A stretch of DNA of 64,000 bases from Bacillus sp. DTU_2020_1000418_1_SI_GHA_SEK_038 (GCF_032341175.1 NZ_CP135435.1:2604001-2668000); one strand, 5' to 3'; shown: positions 17,783 to 27,247, counted from the first letter of the stretch. The notes: generated by a model not told the origin, from the letters alone. A program made the numbers and translations.

Positions 17783-18211
17783 TCATATTGTCTTAAATAC
17801 ATATAACCTTTGCCCTAAATAATTTAGGAGCGTATATAATCCGGCCCCTAAAATGACTGCAAAGTTTTCTTTCAGAAGGATATGATCCTCTTCAAAAATC
17901 CTTAATGCCATATGGCTTACAGTATAAGAAAGAATATAACAACTCAAAATCACGATAATAAAACGAGGAATAGTGGAATTCCATTTTGCTTTACTTTGAA
18001 AAGTAAAGCTACGATTTAATAAATAACTTATTAAAGCTCCAACACCATTTCCAATAAAGGTAGAAATCCAATAGGACATTTCTGCTGCATTTAATAGAAA
18101 GAGCATAATGGAGAGTCCAATTAACGTATTTAGTACTCCTACTAATAAAAAACGGAAAAAGGTATTAGTTCGTTTCAGATAATTTTCCATAATTACGCTC
18201 AAAGAGCTCAT
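17783..18211 (-). CDS. GtrA family membrane protein
   Basis: About 142 residues with four membrane segments: FRFLLVGVLNTLIGLSIMLFLL, the second around YWISTFIGNGVGALISYLLNR, then two more ending in LYVF. The NRSFTFQS motif between TM2 and TM3 is characteristic of GtrA/GtcA proteins, thought to move polyprenyl-linked sugars across the membrane. The ATG at 18211, eight bases after ATGGGGG, is preferred. The start overlaps the glycosyltransferase end. With the two genes upstream it forms a three-component glycosylation set. Confidence 0.85.
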   Translation of the reverse strand: MSSLSVIMENYLKRTNTFFRFLLVGVLNTLIGLSIMLFLLNAAEMSYWISTFIGNGVGALISYLLNRSFTFQSKAKWNSTIPRFIIVILSCYILSYTVSHMALRIFEEDHILLKENFAVILGAGLYTLLNYLGQRLYVFKTI

Positions 18212-19202
18212 GTTCACTGCCCCCATCATTTATTAGAGAACGTGGAATCGGCAAATTGAATGTATCAATGTCAATTATATATTTCGGTCTGCGCTTCGTT
18301 TCACTATAAACTTTACCAATGTATTCACCCACCAACCCGATAGAAATTAGCTGAAGGCCACCAATTAGCCAGATTGAAGTGATTAATGATGTCCAACCCG
18401 TTTCTGTTTTGCCGGAAAGCTTTAAACTGATAAAATAAATTCCAAATAATAAACTAATAAAAAAGAAAAGAAATCCAATAAGCAGGACAAGACGAATGGG
18501 CGTCACAGAAAAGGAGGTTACCCCTTCAAATGAAAAGGCGATCATTTTTTTTAGCGGATATTTCGTTTCTCCGGCACTTCTTTCTTTTCGGTCATAGTAG
18601 ACGGAGTCAGACTTTAAGCCTAGGATTGGCACAATGCCACGGAGAAAGAGATTCACCTCTTCATAGCGCTGTAACTCATGAAGAGCCCTTTTGCTCATTA
18701 ATCGAAAGTCAGCATGATTATAAACAAGATCCACACCCATCCACTTCATTAATTTATAAAAACCCTGGGCTGTGCTTCTTTTGAAAAAAGTATCTGTATC
18801 CCTTTTTCGCCTAACTCCATAGACGATTTCATTGCCTTCACGAAACTTTAGAATAAATTCACGTATGACAGAAATATCATCTTGAAGATCTGCATCAATG
18901 GAAATGACACAATCGGAAACAGTCTTTGCTGCCATTAATCCCGCCAAAAGCGCCTTTTGGTGTCCAACGTTTTTTGCTAGTTTTACCCCCCTAATTAACT
19001 CGTCCTCTAAACTCTTTCGATAAATCATTTCCCATGTTTGATCCTTGCTTCCATCGTCTACAAACAAAATTTTACTTTTACTCGAAACCAATCCCTCTTT
19101 TTCAAGCTCTCGGAGGGAACTGCTTAACTGTGACATCGTAGCTGGGAGAATTTCTTCTTCGTTATAACAGGGAACAACTATTGTGAGCACTGGGTGATTC
19201 AT
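18165..19202 (-). CDS. ykoT: Family 2 glycosyltransferase, YkoT/CsbB type
   Basis: 345 residues. The N-terminal GT-A domain has VVPCYNEEE, FVDDGSKDQTW, the DxD site as SIDADLQDD, and a QR-type acceptor region (RSTAQGFYK). Two C-terminal membrane segments follow (LLIGFLFFFISLLFGIYF and SIWLIGGLQLISIG). This layout matches undecaprenyl-phosphate glycosyltransferases such as CsbB, YkcC and YkoT, which load a sugar onto the lipid carrier on the inner face. The ATG at 19202 follows CCAGGAGG; an upstream start at 19250 has no such site. It lies 17 bases from the YkoS-like gene. Confidence 0.85.
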   Translation of the reverse strand: MNHPVLTIVVPCYNEEEILPATMSQLSSSLRELEKEGLVSSKSKILFVDDGSKDQTWEMIYRKSLEDELIRGVKLAKNVGHQKALLAGLMAAKTVSDCVISIDADLQDDISVIREFILKFREGNEIVYGVRRKRDTDTFFKRSTAQGFYKLMKWMGVDLVYNHADFRLMSKRALHELQRYEEVNLFLRGIVPILGLKSDSVYYDRKERSAGETKYPLKKMIAFSFEGVTSFSVTPIRLVLLIGFLFFFISLLFGIYFISLKLSGKTETGWTSLITSIWLIGGLQLISIGLVGEYIGKVYSETKRRPKYIIDIDTFNLPIPRSLINDGGSEHELFERNYGKLSETN

Positions 19203-19219
19203 TTTGATTCCTCCTGGTG

Positions 19220-20899
19220 TTAGATTGCCTTGTATAAATAGACTTTCCAAACGGAACTCGATGATTCGAACGTCCTTTCTAAGCTCAAATTGTTTTCAAA
19301 TGCATTATCAATGGGAACGGCAGAAAAAATATACTTCCCACCCATTTCTTTAAATGGCTTGATGTTGAGCTCAAGGTTTTTTAGTCGCTTTTTTGAATTT
19401 TTTTTAAACATATAGCGTTTACCTAATTCTGCTGTAAAAATATAGCATCGCCCGCCCCATTCATCGAAATAAATTCGAATCGTTTTATTTTTTGCCAATT
19501 CCTTTTCGATAATTTTCCTGAATTGATTTTTATAAGTAAGAGGGTAGAAATTATTATACGTATCAAGGGTATAAAACCCGTTATATTGGGCGATAGCCGG
19601 GTGAATCCCAATGCTGGCCACTCGATAATCTTCCTGGGGGATTCCTATGTAATCTTTAATCTCATTAAATTGGTCCTCGGCGAAAAACTGCTTAAATGTT
19701 GGCTTTGTTTGAAAGATAATTTCTTCATTTGTTAGTGAACAAACAATAAGCTGTGCAGCAACAAGTATAGGAACCGTCCTTTTCCACGGTGTAACCAAAA
19801 GGATCTTTAATGACAAAGCAAACAGTACATAAATGACTAACGGTCTCAGAAAATGATATCGGGCAAAATTAAAGGTATCCAAAAAGTGAAATCTCTCAGT
19901 TAATGGCAGCCATCCCTTGTAAAACCAAAAGGCGTACCATGCAGACAAAGCGATATTTAGAATAAATAATAATATAAAGGTTCTTTCCTTTTTCCAGATT
20001 TTCTTTCTGATAATGATGAATAATGCCAAAATCATTACTGGCAGGATGACTAAAGTATGTATAGTTGCAGCATGATGATGTCCATAAATGAAATTTTTAT
20101 AGGTAAGTCTAATAGAGCGCCATAAGGATAGCCTTGCGTGAAAATATTCATCTCTACTGTTAGGTTCATCATCAAATAGAAAAGAATAGACGAGCCGATA
20201 TTCCACTATTGCATACATAAGAGTCATAAAAACAATAGACAAAAGAAAACGCCCATTCCACCTCTTTGTTCTAATAACATCAATCAGCCAAAATATCCCC
20301 ATAGCCGTAAGAAAAAAGAAAAAGCCTAAAACAATACTAGAATAGAAAGGAAGAAGAGTTAGCACTAAATAGCTTTTCCGCATTTTCTCCTTTTTCCGGA
20401 TATTGAGAAAAGCCCATAAGGCTAAAGGCATACCAAGAGTGCTTAACATTCCTGATGGCCAAAAAGGTGTAAAGGCAAATGCAAGAGAGGTACCAACGTT
20501 GATTGCTAGAATATTCCACTGTTTCCCCGAAAGAAAATGGGTTTTCAAAAGTAAATACATTCCTATGAACGCCAACACCCTAGTAATCGTCTGGCTGAGC
20601 GCATAAGCCGTCATCGGAGGAAAGAGGGCATATAGCCAAACGATCAGGCTAAATTCAGTTCCAAATGCATTTCGGGATAATTGTCCATTAATAATTTGCG
20701 GAATAACGGCATCGGCTGGCCCGATTAATTGTCCGCTTTCAGCTAGAACTTTATACCAGGCTAAATTCGAATCCAAATTATCATGAACCCGAATATGTGC
20801 ATTCTCCCCTAATATAAACAGTGGAGAAACAAAAACAGCTAAGGCAAGAAAGGCAAAAATTAATAACCTTCTTTCGATATGATTTTTTTGAATTGGCAT
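19220..20899 (-). CDS. ykoS: Polytopic membrane protein, DUF6044/YkoS type
   Basis: 559 residues with about 12 membrane segments in the first 390 and a soluble C-terminal domain (about 410-559). Early conserved charges are in RVHDNLDSNLAWYK just after TM1, the position of the catalytic acid loop in GT-C and YfhO-like transferases. Its length and gene order match B. subtilis YkoS beside YkoT. The inferred role is transfer of the lipid-linked sugar to an extracellular acceptor polymer, working with the glycosyltransferase and GtrA protein downstream. The acceptor is unknown. Confidence 0.75.
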   Translation of the reverse strand: MPIQKNHIERRLLIFAFLALAVFVSPLFILGENAHIRVHDNLDSNLAWYKVLAESGQLIGPADAVIPQIINGQLSRNAFGTEFSLIVWLYALFPPMTAYALSQTITRVLAFIGMYLLLKTHFLSGKQWNILAINVGTSLAFAFTPFWPSGMLSTLGMPLALWAFLNIRKKEKMRKSYLVLTLLPFYSSIVLGFFFFLTAMGIFWLIDVIRTKRWNGRFLLSIVFMTLMYAIVEYRLVYSFLFDDEPNSRDEYFHARLSLWRSIRLTYKNFIYGHHHAATIHTLVILPVMILALFIIIRKKIWKKERTFILLFILNIALSAWYAFWFYKGWLPLTERFHFLDTFNFARYHFLRPLVIYVLFALSLKILLVTPWKRTVPILVAAQLIVCSLTNEEIIFQTKPTFKQFFAEDQFNEIKDYIGIPQEDYRVASIGIHPAIAQYNGFYTLDTYNNFYPLTYKNQFRKIIEKELAKNKTIRIYFDEWGGRCYIFTAELGKRYMFKKNSKKRLKNLELNIKPFKEMGGKYIFSAVPIDNAFENNLSLERTFESSSSVWKVYLYKAI

Positions 20900-21079
20900 T
20901 TATTCATACACCTCAAAAGCATTTTCCCTGCAAAAATCTTCTTATCATAATAGTTTTAAGTTGCTCTTTGTGCAGGAAAATATTCCTTTTTGCTCTTTTT
21001 CTGTAAACAGTTGGGATAAGACAGCCTCTTCCATTCATAGAAATGGAACGGGATAGCCAAATGATAAGGGGGATCATGG

Positions 21080-21940
21080 ATGATAAAAAAAGCAGTCATT
21101 CCTGCCGCTGGTTTAGGAACCCGATTCCTGCCGGCAACAAAAGCTCAGCCAAAGGAAATGCTCCCAATCGTGGATAAACCAGCCATCCAATATATTATTG
21201 AAGAAGCGATTGCGTCAGGGATTGAAGATATTATTATTGTAACAGGAAGGAATAAAAGAGCTATAGAAGATCACTTTGATAAATCAGTAGAAATGGAATT
21301 GCTTTTAAAGAGAACTGGAAAAATAGAAATGCTGCATGAGGTCCAGAAAATATCTGAAATGGCCGATATTCACTATGTTAGACAAAAGGAACCATTAGGT
21401 TTAGGTCATGCCGTCTTTTGTGCAAAGAAATTTATCGGAAATCAGCCATTTGCTGTTCTATTGGGTGATGACATTCTTGATCATAAAGAGCCAGCCTTAA
21501 TGCAAATGATTAATCAATTCAAAAAAATGGGAACAAGTATTATCGGCTGTAAAGAGGTACCGCGCTCGGAAGTTAATAAGTATGGTATTATCGGCTATAC
21601 AGAACAAAAGGGGGAACTGTTTAAAGTTGATAGTTTGATTGAAAAACCTTCCATTGCTATGGCGCCATCCTCACAAGCAATTATTGGAAGATATATTCTA
21701 ACCCCACAAATTTTTGAAATTCTTGACCATGTACAGCCAGATAAAAATGATGAAATCCAGCTAACGGATGCTTTGCATTTACTGCTAGAGCACGAGTCTA
21801 TTTTTTCATATATTATCAAAGGAAAACGGTATGATATTGGTGATAAATTCGGCTTTCTGGAAGCGTCCATTGATTTTGCATTAAAGAGACCTGAATTAAG
21901 AGAAAAACTATATCTGTACCTAAAACAAATTCATTTATGA
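21080..21940 (+). CDS. galU: UTP-glucose-1-phosphate uridylyltransferase
   Basis: 286 residues. Makes UDP-glucose for wall polymers and exopolysaccharide. The nucleotide-binding AAGLGTRFLPATKAQPKEMLP is at the N-terminus, followed by KPAIQYI, EPLGLGHAV, GDDI and the late GKRYDIGDKFGF motif. The ATG follows AAGGGGG. It is convergent with galE and the two stop codons overlap by ten bases within TCATTTATGA, leaving no room for a terminator between them. Confidence 0.95.
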   Translation: MIKKAVIPAAGLGTRFLPATKAQPKEMLPIVDKPAIQYIIEEAIASGIEDIIIVTGRNKRAIEDHFDKSVEMELLLKRTGKIEMLHEVQKISEMADIHYVRQKEPLGLGHAVFCAKKFIGNQPFAVLLGDDILDHKEPALMQMINQFKKMGTSIIGCKEVPRSEVNKYGIIGYTEQKGELFKVDSLIEKPSIAMAPSSQAIIGRYILTPQIFEILDHVQPDKNDEIQLTDALHLLLEHESIFSYIIKGKRYDIGDKFGFLEASIDFALKRPELREKLYLYLKQIHL

Positions 21941-22938
21941 AAAGCAGATTTACTTTTGTAGCCCTCTGGATGCTTTTTGTGCCATCTCCAAGCATCCTGT
22001 ATTATTTTACGAATAGAAGATTTACTTGGTTTCCAGCCTAATATTTTAAAAGCTTTATCTGAACATGCAATTAATTCTGCGGGATCGCCACTCCTTCTTT
22101 CGCCTACTATCACCTTTATATTCTTCCCCGTTTCCTCTATAGAAGTGCTTATTACTTCCTTTACCGAATATCCCGAAGTATTGCCAAGATTCAATACATC
22201 ACTTTTCCCTCCGTTTTGTAAGTAACGGAGTGCCATTAAATGAGCTTCTGCTAAATCCTCTACATGAATAAAGTCACGGATACAAGTTCCGTCCTTTGTC
22301 GGATAATTGTCTCCATAAACCGTTACATATTCTCTTATTCCTAGTGCTGCCTGCAGAATAATCGGAATTAAATGGGTTTCTGGTAGATGATCCTCTCCTA
22401 ATTCACCTGTCTCCTTGGCACTCGCGGCATTGAAATATCTAAGCGAGACATAGCTTGCATCAAAGGCATCTCCCCACCATTTAATCATCCTCTCCATTGC
22501 AAGCTTTGTCTCACCATATGGATTAGTGGGCTTAAGTGGAAAGTTTTCTTTAATTGGCTGTACATGCGAATCCCCATAAACGGCGGCAGAAGATGAGAAT
22601 ACTAGGTATTTAACACCGTACCTGCTCATCACTTCAAGCAGAATCCGTGTTCCGCTTACGTTTACATCGTAATACTTTAAAGGGTCATTCGTTGATTCTC
22701 CGACAAGTGAAGCGGCCGCAAAATGAAAAACTGCCTCTATTTTTTCCTTCATAAAAATATTCATTACACTTTCTGAAGAACGAATATCACTCTTGTAAAA
22801 AATCGCCTTTGGATGAATGGCCTCTCGGTGGCCAGTTTGCAGATTATCGATGACAATTACTTTCATACCCTTCTCAATTAAATATGCCACAAGATGTGAG
22901 CCAATATATCCTGCCCCGCCAGTTACCAAAATGGCCAT
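21931..22938 (-). CDS. galE: UDP-glucose 4-epimerase
   Basis: 335 residues. Interconverts UDP-glucose and UDP-galactose (possibly the N-acetyl forms). The NAD-binding GGAGYIGSH is at residues 7-15. The catalytic triad is in SSSAAVYG (Ser) and PYGETKLAMER (YxxxK), and RYFNAASA is present. The start follows AAGGGGGAG. Being next to galU supports a joint role in UDP-sugar supply, perhaps for the neighbouring glycosylation genes. Confidence 0.93.
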   Translation of the reverse strand: MAILVTGGAGYIGSHLVAYLIEKGMKVIVIDNLQTGHREAIHPKAIFYKSDIRSSESVMNIFMKEKIEAVFHFAAASLVGESTNDPLKYYDVNVSGTRILLEVMSRYGVKYLVFSSSAAVYGDSHVQPIKENFPLKPTNPYGETKLAMERMIKWWGDAFDASYVSLRYFNAASAKETGELGEDHLPETHLIPIILQAALGIREYVTVYGDNYPTKDGTCIRDFIHVEDLAEAHLMALRYLQNGGKSDVLNLGNTSGYSVKEVISTSIEETGKNIKVIVGERRSGDPAELIACSDKAFKILGWKPSKSSIRKIIQDAWRWHKKHPEGYKSKSAFHK

Positions 22939-23013
22939 TTGTTCTCCCCCTTAACTGTATTTCTCCTTTCTCTATATGCCAAAGTAATTGACAGTATTCT
23001 CCCGAAAGAACAT

Positions 23014-23044
23014 TAAAAAAACGCCTGCTCGACTAAGCAGACGT
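23014..23044 (-). terminator. Terminator after DUF2512 gene
   Basis: On the minus strand ACGTCTGCT-TAGTCG-AGCAGGCGT is followed by seven T. Confidence 0.85.
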
Positions 23045-23057
23045 TCTTTAAAATGGA

Positions 23058-23525
23058 TCATTTTTCACCACGATTACTTTTATCTTCATCTATCTTTAAA
23101 TCTGTTTCAGAAGGAGTAAGCTCTTCTGAAGCTTCTGTTTGGAATTGCAGCTGTCTCGGACGTATAGGGCTGGTTTTCATATTGGTGATAATCTGATTTG
23201 CCATATATCTATGAAATATGATTTCAAAAAGGGCGACTCCAGCGGCAGCAACGAGAGACATCGTCACAATATTTTCTCTTAGCGTCAAACTTATACTTAA
23301 TGACCAAATCACGAAAAATGCAAGAACATAATCGGTTATTGTCGCTATGAAATTATTAGTCCTAGGCAGCACTAGAAAGTCGCCAAGAATATAGGAAGTT
23401 GCTGCTAATGTTAGGGAAGTTAAAAAAACCATTCCAAAGGACATGCCGTAAAATAAGCCAAGTATAATATATAGCAGGACTAAACATGAAATAAACTTTA
23501 ACACAAATGCTTTTACATGTTTCAC
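23058..23525 (-). CDS. YndM family membrane protein (DUF2512)
   Basis: 155 residues. Four membrane segments occupy the first 115, with the LVLPRTNNFIATITDY segment in the second loop typical of this family. A charged, proline-rich cytoplasmic tail follows (SEELTPSETDLKIDEDK). Family members are common in spore formers; the function is unknown. It has its own terminator and lies upstream of galE on the same strand. Confidence 0.75.
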   Translation of the reverse strand: MKHVKAFVLKFISCLVLLYIILGLFYGMSFGMVFLTSLTLAATSYILGDFLVLPRTNNFIATITDYVLAFFVIWSLSISLTLRENIVTMSLVAAAGVALFEIIFHRYMANQIITNMKTSPIRPRQLQFQTEASEELTPSETDLKIDEDKSNRGEK

Positions 23526-23603
23526 AACATCATCTCCTTTTTAGTCTATTTTGCTTATATGGGGCTTATCCTATACAGCTTTGGGATTTGTGAATTAAAG
23601 TTT

Positions 23604-23954
23604 CTATTTGCCTTTTTCCTTATCTTTATCTTTCATTTCCGGCTTTTCATTCATGACTCTATAAAATTGTGTATTCATGCTGCCTTGAATAATATCCTCC
23701 AAAAAAAATTGACCAATCAATTTTAAATACTCATCATCATCGAACATCTTTTTATTCTGCAGCTCCATTTCCGCGAGCCCTTCGTAAGTTGAAATGACAG
23801 CGTATGTATGGTCCTTGCCCGTGATTGGTGTTAGGATTTCTACTTTATGATTATAATTTTCATTTCTGTATTTCTTAATTTCAAGTAAATTATCTAATCC
23901 ATCTTTAAATTTATCTTGTTTTATTTCAAAGGTTTGGTAAACGATGACCGACAT
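23604..23954 (-). CDS. Small soluble protein, 116 aa, unrecognised
   Basis: The start ATG follows CTGGAGGAT. The alternation of beta (SVIVYQTFEI, HKVEILTPI, TYAVISTYE) and helical segments (KFKDGLDNLLEIKKY, EYLKLIGQFFLED) suggests a ferredoxin-like dimeric alpha/beta barrel, as in monooxygenase-like and NIPSNAP-like proteins. The tail is basic and acidic (KPEMKDKDKEKGK). There is no catalytic motif to name. It lies just upstream of the DUF2512 gene on the same strand, with a 78-base gap. Confidence 0.6.
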   Translation of the reverse strand: MSVIVYQTFEIKQDKFKDGLDNLLEIKKYRNENYNHKVEILTPITGKDHTYAVISTYEGLAEMELQNKKMFDDDEYLKLIGQFFLEDIIQGSMNTQFYRVMNEKPEMKDKDKEKGK

Positions 23955-24113
23955 GTTTCATATCCTCCAGTATGAGTATTTAAGAAGATTTATTTTATTA
24001 TTTTCCTAATTGGATTATTTATTCTTTACGAAAATTTGTCGTACAACCCCTAACGAGCGAATAGAATGTGTACAAACCTATAAGTTGAATAATACATAGC
24101 AAGGAGAATAATT

Positions 24114-24743
24114 ATGGGAATCTTTTTGGGTTATGTCTTTCTCGGGCTTACCTTGGCTGCACCGATTGGACCAGTGAATGCAGCACAATTAGATAAGGGA
24201 ATTAAAAATGGCTTCCTCCATGCTTGGCTAGTAGGCTTTGGAGCGATGATTGCAGATATCCTATACATGATAGCTGTTTTTTGGGGTGTAGTTCAGTTTC
24301 TTGAAATACCCATTGTCAAAACCTTTTTGTGGTCCTTTGGATTCTTTGTTCTCATTTATACAGGATTTGAAAGTATTCAAAGTGCCGGAAAAATTGAGTT
24401 AACAACTCGTAACAAAAGTGAATCAGCAATCAAGTCATTCCTTTACGGTTTTTTCATCTCCATTTCTAATCCTTTAACTATTTTATTCTGGCTTGGCATT
24501 TTCGGATCTGTCTTGGCAAAGACAGCTACGCAATATGATCAGCTTCATTTGTTAACATATAGTTCTGCCATTATTGTTGGTTTATTAATTTGGGATGTGA
24601 CGATGGCGGGAATTGCGAGCAGCTTTAGAAGATTTTTGTCTGGAAAAATTCTTGCAGGTATCTCTATTTTTTCAGGTATTTCATTAATTGGGTTCGGAAT
24701 TTATTTTGGGTATGAAGCGGTTCTTTTATTATTTTTCCAATAA
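24114..24743 (+). CDS. LysE/RhtB family amino-acid exporter
   Basis: 209 residues with about six membrane segments. The N-terminal LAAPIGPVNA is the LysE family signature, and the family NPLT motif is at ISNPLTILFWLG. Such proteins export amino acids or small metabolites with proton exchange. The ATG follows AAGGAGAA. It is convergent with an amino-acid permease gene, but the substrates cannot be matched from sequence. Confidence 0.85.
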   Translation: MGIFLGYVFLGLTLAAPIGPVNAAQLDKGIKNGFLHAWLVGFGAMIADILYMIAVFWGVVQFLEIPIVKTFLWSFGFFVLIYTGFESIQSAGKIELTTRNKSESAIKSFLYGFFISISNPLTILFWLGIFGSVLAKTATQYDQLHLLTYSSAIIVGLLIWDVTMAGIASSFRRFLSGKILAGISIFSGISLIGFGIYFGYEAVLLLFFQ

Positions 24744-24756
24744 AAAGATGACCATA

Positions 24757-24802
24757 GGTTGATTTCTGGGGTTGTCCTCTAATTTCCATTAGACGATCAA
24801 CC
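24757..24802. terminator. Possible shared terminator between convergent transporter genes
   Basis: GGTTGAT at the left pairs with ATCAACC at the right, and an inner stem TCTAAT / ATTAGA lies between them. Only weak T runs follow on either strand. Confidence 0.4.
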
Positions 24803-24819
24803 CATGTTTCTTAAAAATT

Positions 24820-26196
24820 TTATGCTTCTTGTGGGTTATACCCTCCTTTACTACCCTTTCGTTTCTTTATTAAGTTCATAATTAATAGCACACTTATCAC
24901 TAAACCAACAAAAAGAATACTCACGAAAAATCCTGGGCGGCTTGACTTTTCGAATAGGGTTCCGCTTATTGCGAGCAAAATTAAGCCCATCCCTATAAAG
25001 CGTTTCACATGATCGAATTTAGTAGCTTTGATTAGTCTCGGAAAAGAGATAAGAATAAAAAACCAATTATATAACAGCATTAACCCAGCTGCTGTCGTAA
25101 TATATTCATACACACTATCAGGCATGACTAATGCCATGACAACAGACGTTACTAGTCCACCAATTGTTAAGGCAAGTGCCAGGGGAGGAACTTTTAGCTT
25201 CCCCTTCTTAGAGAATATTTTCGGGGCATCTCCATCTTCTGCTAAAGTGACAATCATACTGGTTACCGCAAATAGAGAAGCTGCCATGGTAGAAAAGCCC
25301 GCAATAATAATGCCTCCTGTAAATACATGCGGAAAAAAGGTGATATCATATTTATCAAGAGCAATAACAAAGGGACTTTCATTTTTACTAAATTTATCTA
25401 TCGCTGCCAATCCTGTCGCTAAAGCTAAAGAGATTAAGTAAATAGTCGTTAAGATGATTAGCATAACAGAACCTGATTTACGAACATCTTCTTTATTTTT
25501 TAATCTAGTGGCTAATATCCCCATAATTTCTATCCCGCCGAAAGCATAAAATCCAAAGATTAGTGCAGACCATAAGCCATAAAATCCTCTAGGCAAGATT
25601 TCCTCTCTATTAGCAGGAATTTTAAAGTCTTTAATGTCTCCTCCAAACAACCCAAATAAGACAGTTGCTGCCAGAATAATAAACATAAAAATAGCAGCAA
25701 TTTTAATAACGGCAAAAACATTTTGGGCTTTCTCAAAACCCTTTGTTCCTATGACAATGACGATAACCCCTAATACTGCGTAAATAGAGGAAAAAACCCA
25801 AAGCGGCACATCTGGGAACCAGAAGCGTGTCAGTAATGATAGTGCAGTCAACTGGCTTCCGGTTATCAGCATTTCAGAAAACCAATAGACCCAGCCGCTG
25901 CTAAATCCTGCCCAACGTCCATATGCTTTTTTCGCGTACGAACGAAATGCCCCTTTTTGCGGGTCTTTTGCGGACATTTTTCCTAAGGCGTCAAAAACGG
26001 TGTAAGTGCCGATCGCAGCTAGAATAAAGGCTATTAAAATAGCGGGACCTGTCATTCTAACACCAATTCCTGATCCAACAAAATACCCTGTTCCAATAAT
26101 GCAGCCAACACCGATTAAAGACAGCTGCCACCAAGCTAATTTTTTTCCTTCTTCGCTTTTATCCCCTTTGTCACCAGCACGAGCAGGTATCTCCAT
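24820..26196 (-). CDS. APC-superfamily amino-acid permease
   Basis: 458 residues with about 12 membrane segments. The unwound TM1 motif GVGCIIGTGYFVGSG and the TM6 region FGFYAFGGIEIMG are those of amino acid-polyamine-organocation transporters. TM2-3 includes KGAFRSYAKKAYGRWAGFSSGW. The ATG at 26196, seven bases after GGGAGGG, is preferred over an upstream start at 26220. Substrate not determined. Confidence 0.88.
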   Translation of the reverse strand: MEIPARAGDKGDKSEEGKKLAWWQLSLIGVGCIIGTGYFVGSGIGVRMTGPAILIAFILAAIGTYTVFDALGKMSAKDPQKGAFRSYAKKAYGRWAGFSSGWVYWFSEMLITGSQLTALSLLTRFWFPDVPLWVFSSIYAVLGVIVIVIGTKGFEKAQNVFAVIKIAAIFMFIILAATVLFGLFGGDIKDFKIPANREEILPRGFYGLWSALIFGFYAFGGIEIMGILATRLKNKEDVRKSGSVMLIILTTIYLISLALATGLAAIDKFSKNESPFVIALDKYDITFFPHVFTGGIIIAGFSTMAASLFAVTSMIVTLAEDGDAPKIFSKKGKLKVPPLALALTIGGLVTSVVMALVMPDSVYEYITTAAGLMLLYNWFFILISFPRLIKATKFDHVKRFIGMGLILLAISGTLFEKSSRPGFFVSILFVGLVISVLLIMNLIKKRKGSKGGYNPQEA

Positions 26197-26325
26197 GTAA
26201 ATCCCTCCCTTAAACTCCAAATTATTATTTGTGCTTTGTCCTTAAATATGTATCTTGAAGCGGTCTAACCATAAAGAATAATTCATCACGAAACGTTTAA
26301 AAATAAGATCCAAGGAGGGATTAAA

Positions 26326-26469
26326 ATGGATAATCATTGTTTTTATTGCAGGATTGAAACCGGGGAAAAAGAAATACATCACGTCACTTTTCAAGTATCG
26401 GATAAGGACAAAGATGAAATTCTTTGTCCTGATTGTTACCAGGAATGGCTGCATGGAATTAAAGGTTAA
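26326..26469 (+). CDS. Small two-CxxC protein (47 aa), putative zinc ribbon
   Basis: The ATG follows AAGGAGGG at six bases, an excellent site. The product begins MDNHCFYCRIETG and later has LCPDCYQEWLHG. The two CxxC pairs, about 30 residues apart, are the ligands expected of a structural zinc. It is below the usual length threshold. It is divergent from the permease gene and is followed by a hairpin that also serves the convergent CotF-like gene. Function unknown. Confidence 0.75.
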   Translation: MDNHCFYCRIETGEKEIHHVTFQVSDKDKDEILCPDCYQEWLHGIKG

Positions 26470-26477
26470 TACATACA

Positions 26478-26513
26478 AAAAGGACTTTTCTCAAAGTTGG
26501 AAAAGTCCTTCTT
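26478..26513. terminator. Terminator between the CxxC protein and the CotF-like gene
   Basis: Perfect 11-bp stem AAGGACTTTTC / GAAAAGTCCTT. A five-T run follows on the minus strand; the plus-strand tail is weaker. Confidence 0.75.
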
Positions 26514-26542
26514 ACTGTTCAATTTACATAACATATTTATTT

Positions 26543-27040
26543 TCATTCATACTTCATATTCAACGCTTTTTGTGCATTATTAAGATCATTTTGCAAAAGC
26601 TGCCCGAAATCATATGAAGGATAGTAACCCTTCCGATACATATAAAGGTAAATACTTTCATGGCCATTAATCACTCTGATCATTTGGTTTACTAAAACTT
26701 TTCTTAACTCAGGGGTAGCTGTTTCTGTTATGGCAACTGCATAATTACGGACGGCCGTTTTTAGCAGCACCAAAAGGTCACCGGCATAAAAAGCAATATC
26801 GTCCCCTACTGGTTCATTTCTTCCTGGTGGAATCGGGGCTGAGGGGTAATATCGGATTAGTTCATTTAGGTTTTTTTCCATATCTTTTATGGATTTCCGA
26901 TAAATAACTTTAAGTTCATTGTCACTTGCTTTTTTAAATGCCATTTTCAATTTCATTAATCCAATTGATTGAAAACCGACTAACTCATGAATTTCAAGGG
27001 TTTCATGCCAGGCTAACGTTTTTCGAATATCATAATTCAT
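26543..27040 (-). CDS. CotF-like spore coat protein
   Basis: 165 residues, mostly helical. The N-terminus DIRKTLAWHETLEIHELV and the late HESIYLYMYRKGYYPSYDF motif fit the Coat F domain family (ferritin-like helices found in spore coat and inner-spore proteins). It is probably made during sporulation. The ATG follows GGAGGAT. The gene lies upstream of the terminator shared with the small CxxC gene and is divergent from the ribonucleotide reductase operon. Confidence 0.7.
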   Translation of the reverse strand: MNYDIRKTLAWHETLEIHELVGFQSIGLMKLKMAFKKASDNELKVIYRKSIKDMEKNLNELIRYYPSAPIPPGRNEPVGDDIAFYAGDLLVLLKTAVRNYAVAITETATPELRKVLVNQMIRVINGHESIYLYMYRKGYYPSYDFGQLLQNDLNNAQKALNMKYE

Positions 27041-27247
27041 TTCTTATCCTCCATTATTAAATAGTGCACACACCCTATCCTATTCCAAATATGGTGAGTA
27101 GATATTTGTCCCTTCTTCTATTTCTGACTAGAAAATATTTATTAAGAAAATGCTAATATTAATTTTGTGCGCTTCTTGAATGGTGGCACCAAAATAAAGA
27201 ATTTATCAAAAAGAAAAATATTAAATATTCCCTCTATTTTAAAAAGG

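Noticed and set aside
24820..26196. Transporter pairing with the LysE-type exporter as one regulated unit
   Set aside because: The genes are convergent with no shared operator seen, so there is no sequence basis for a joint function.
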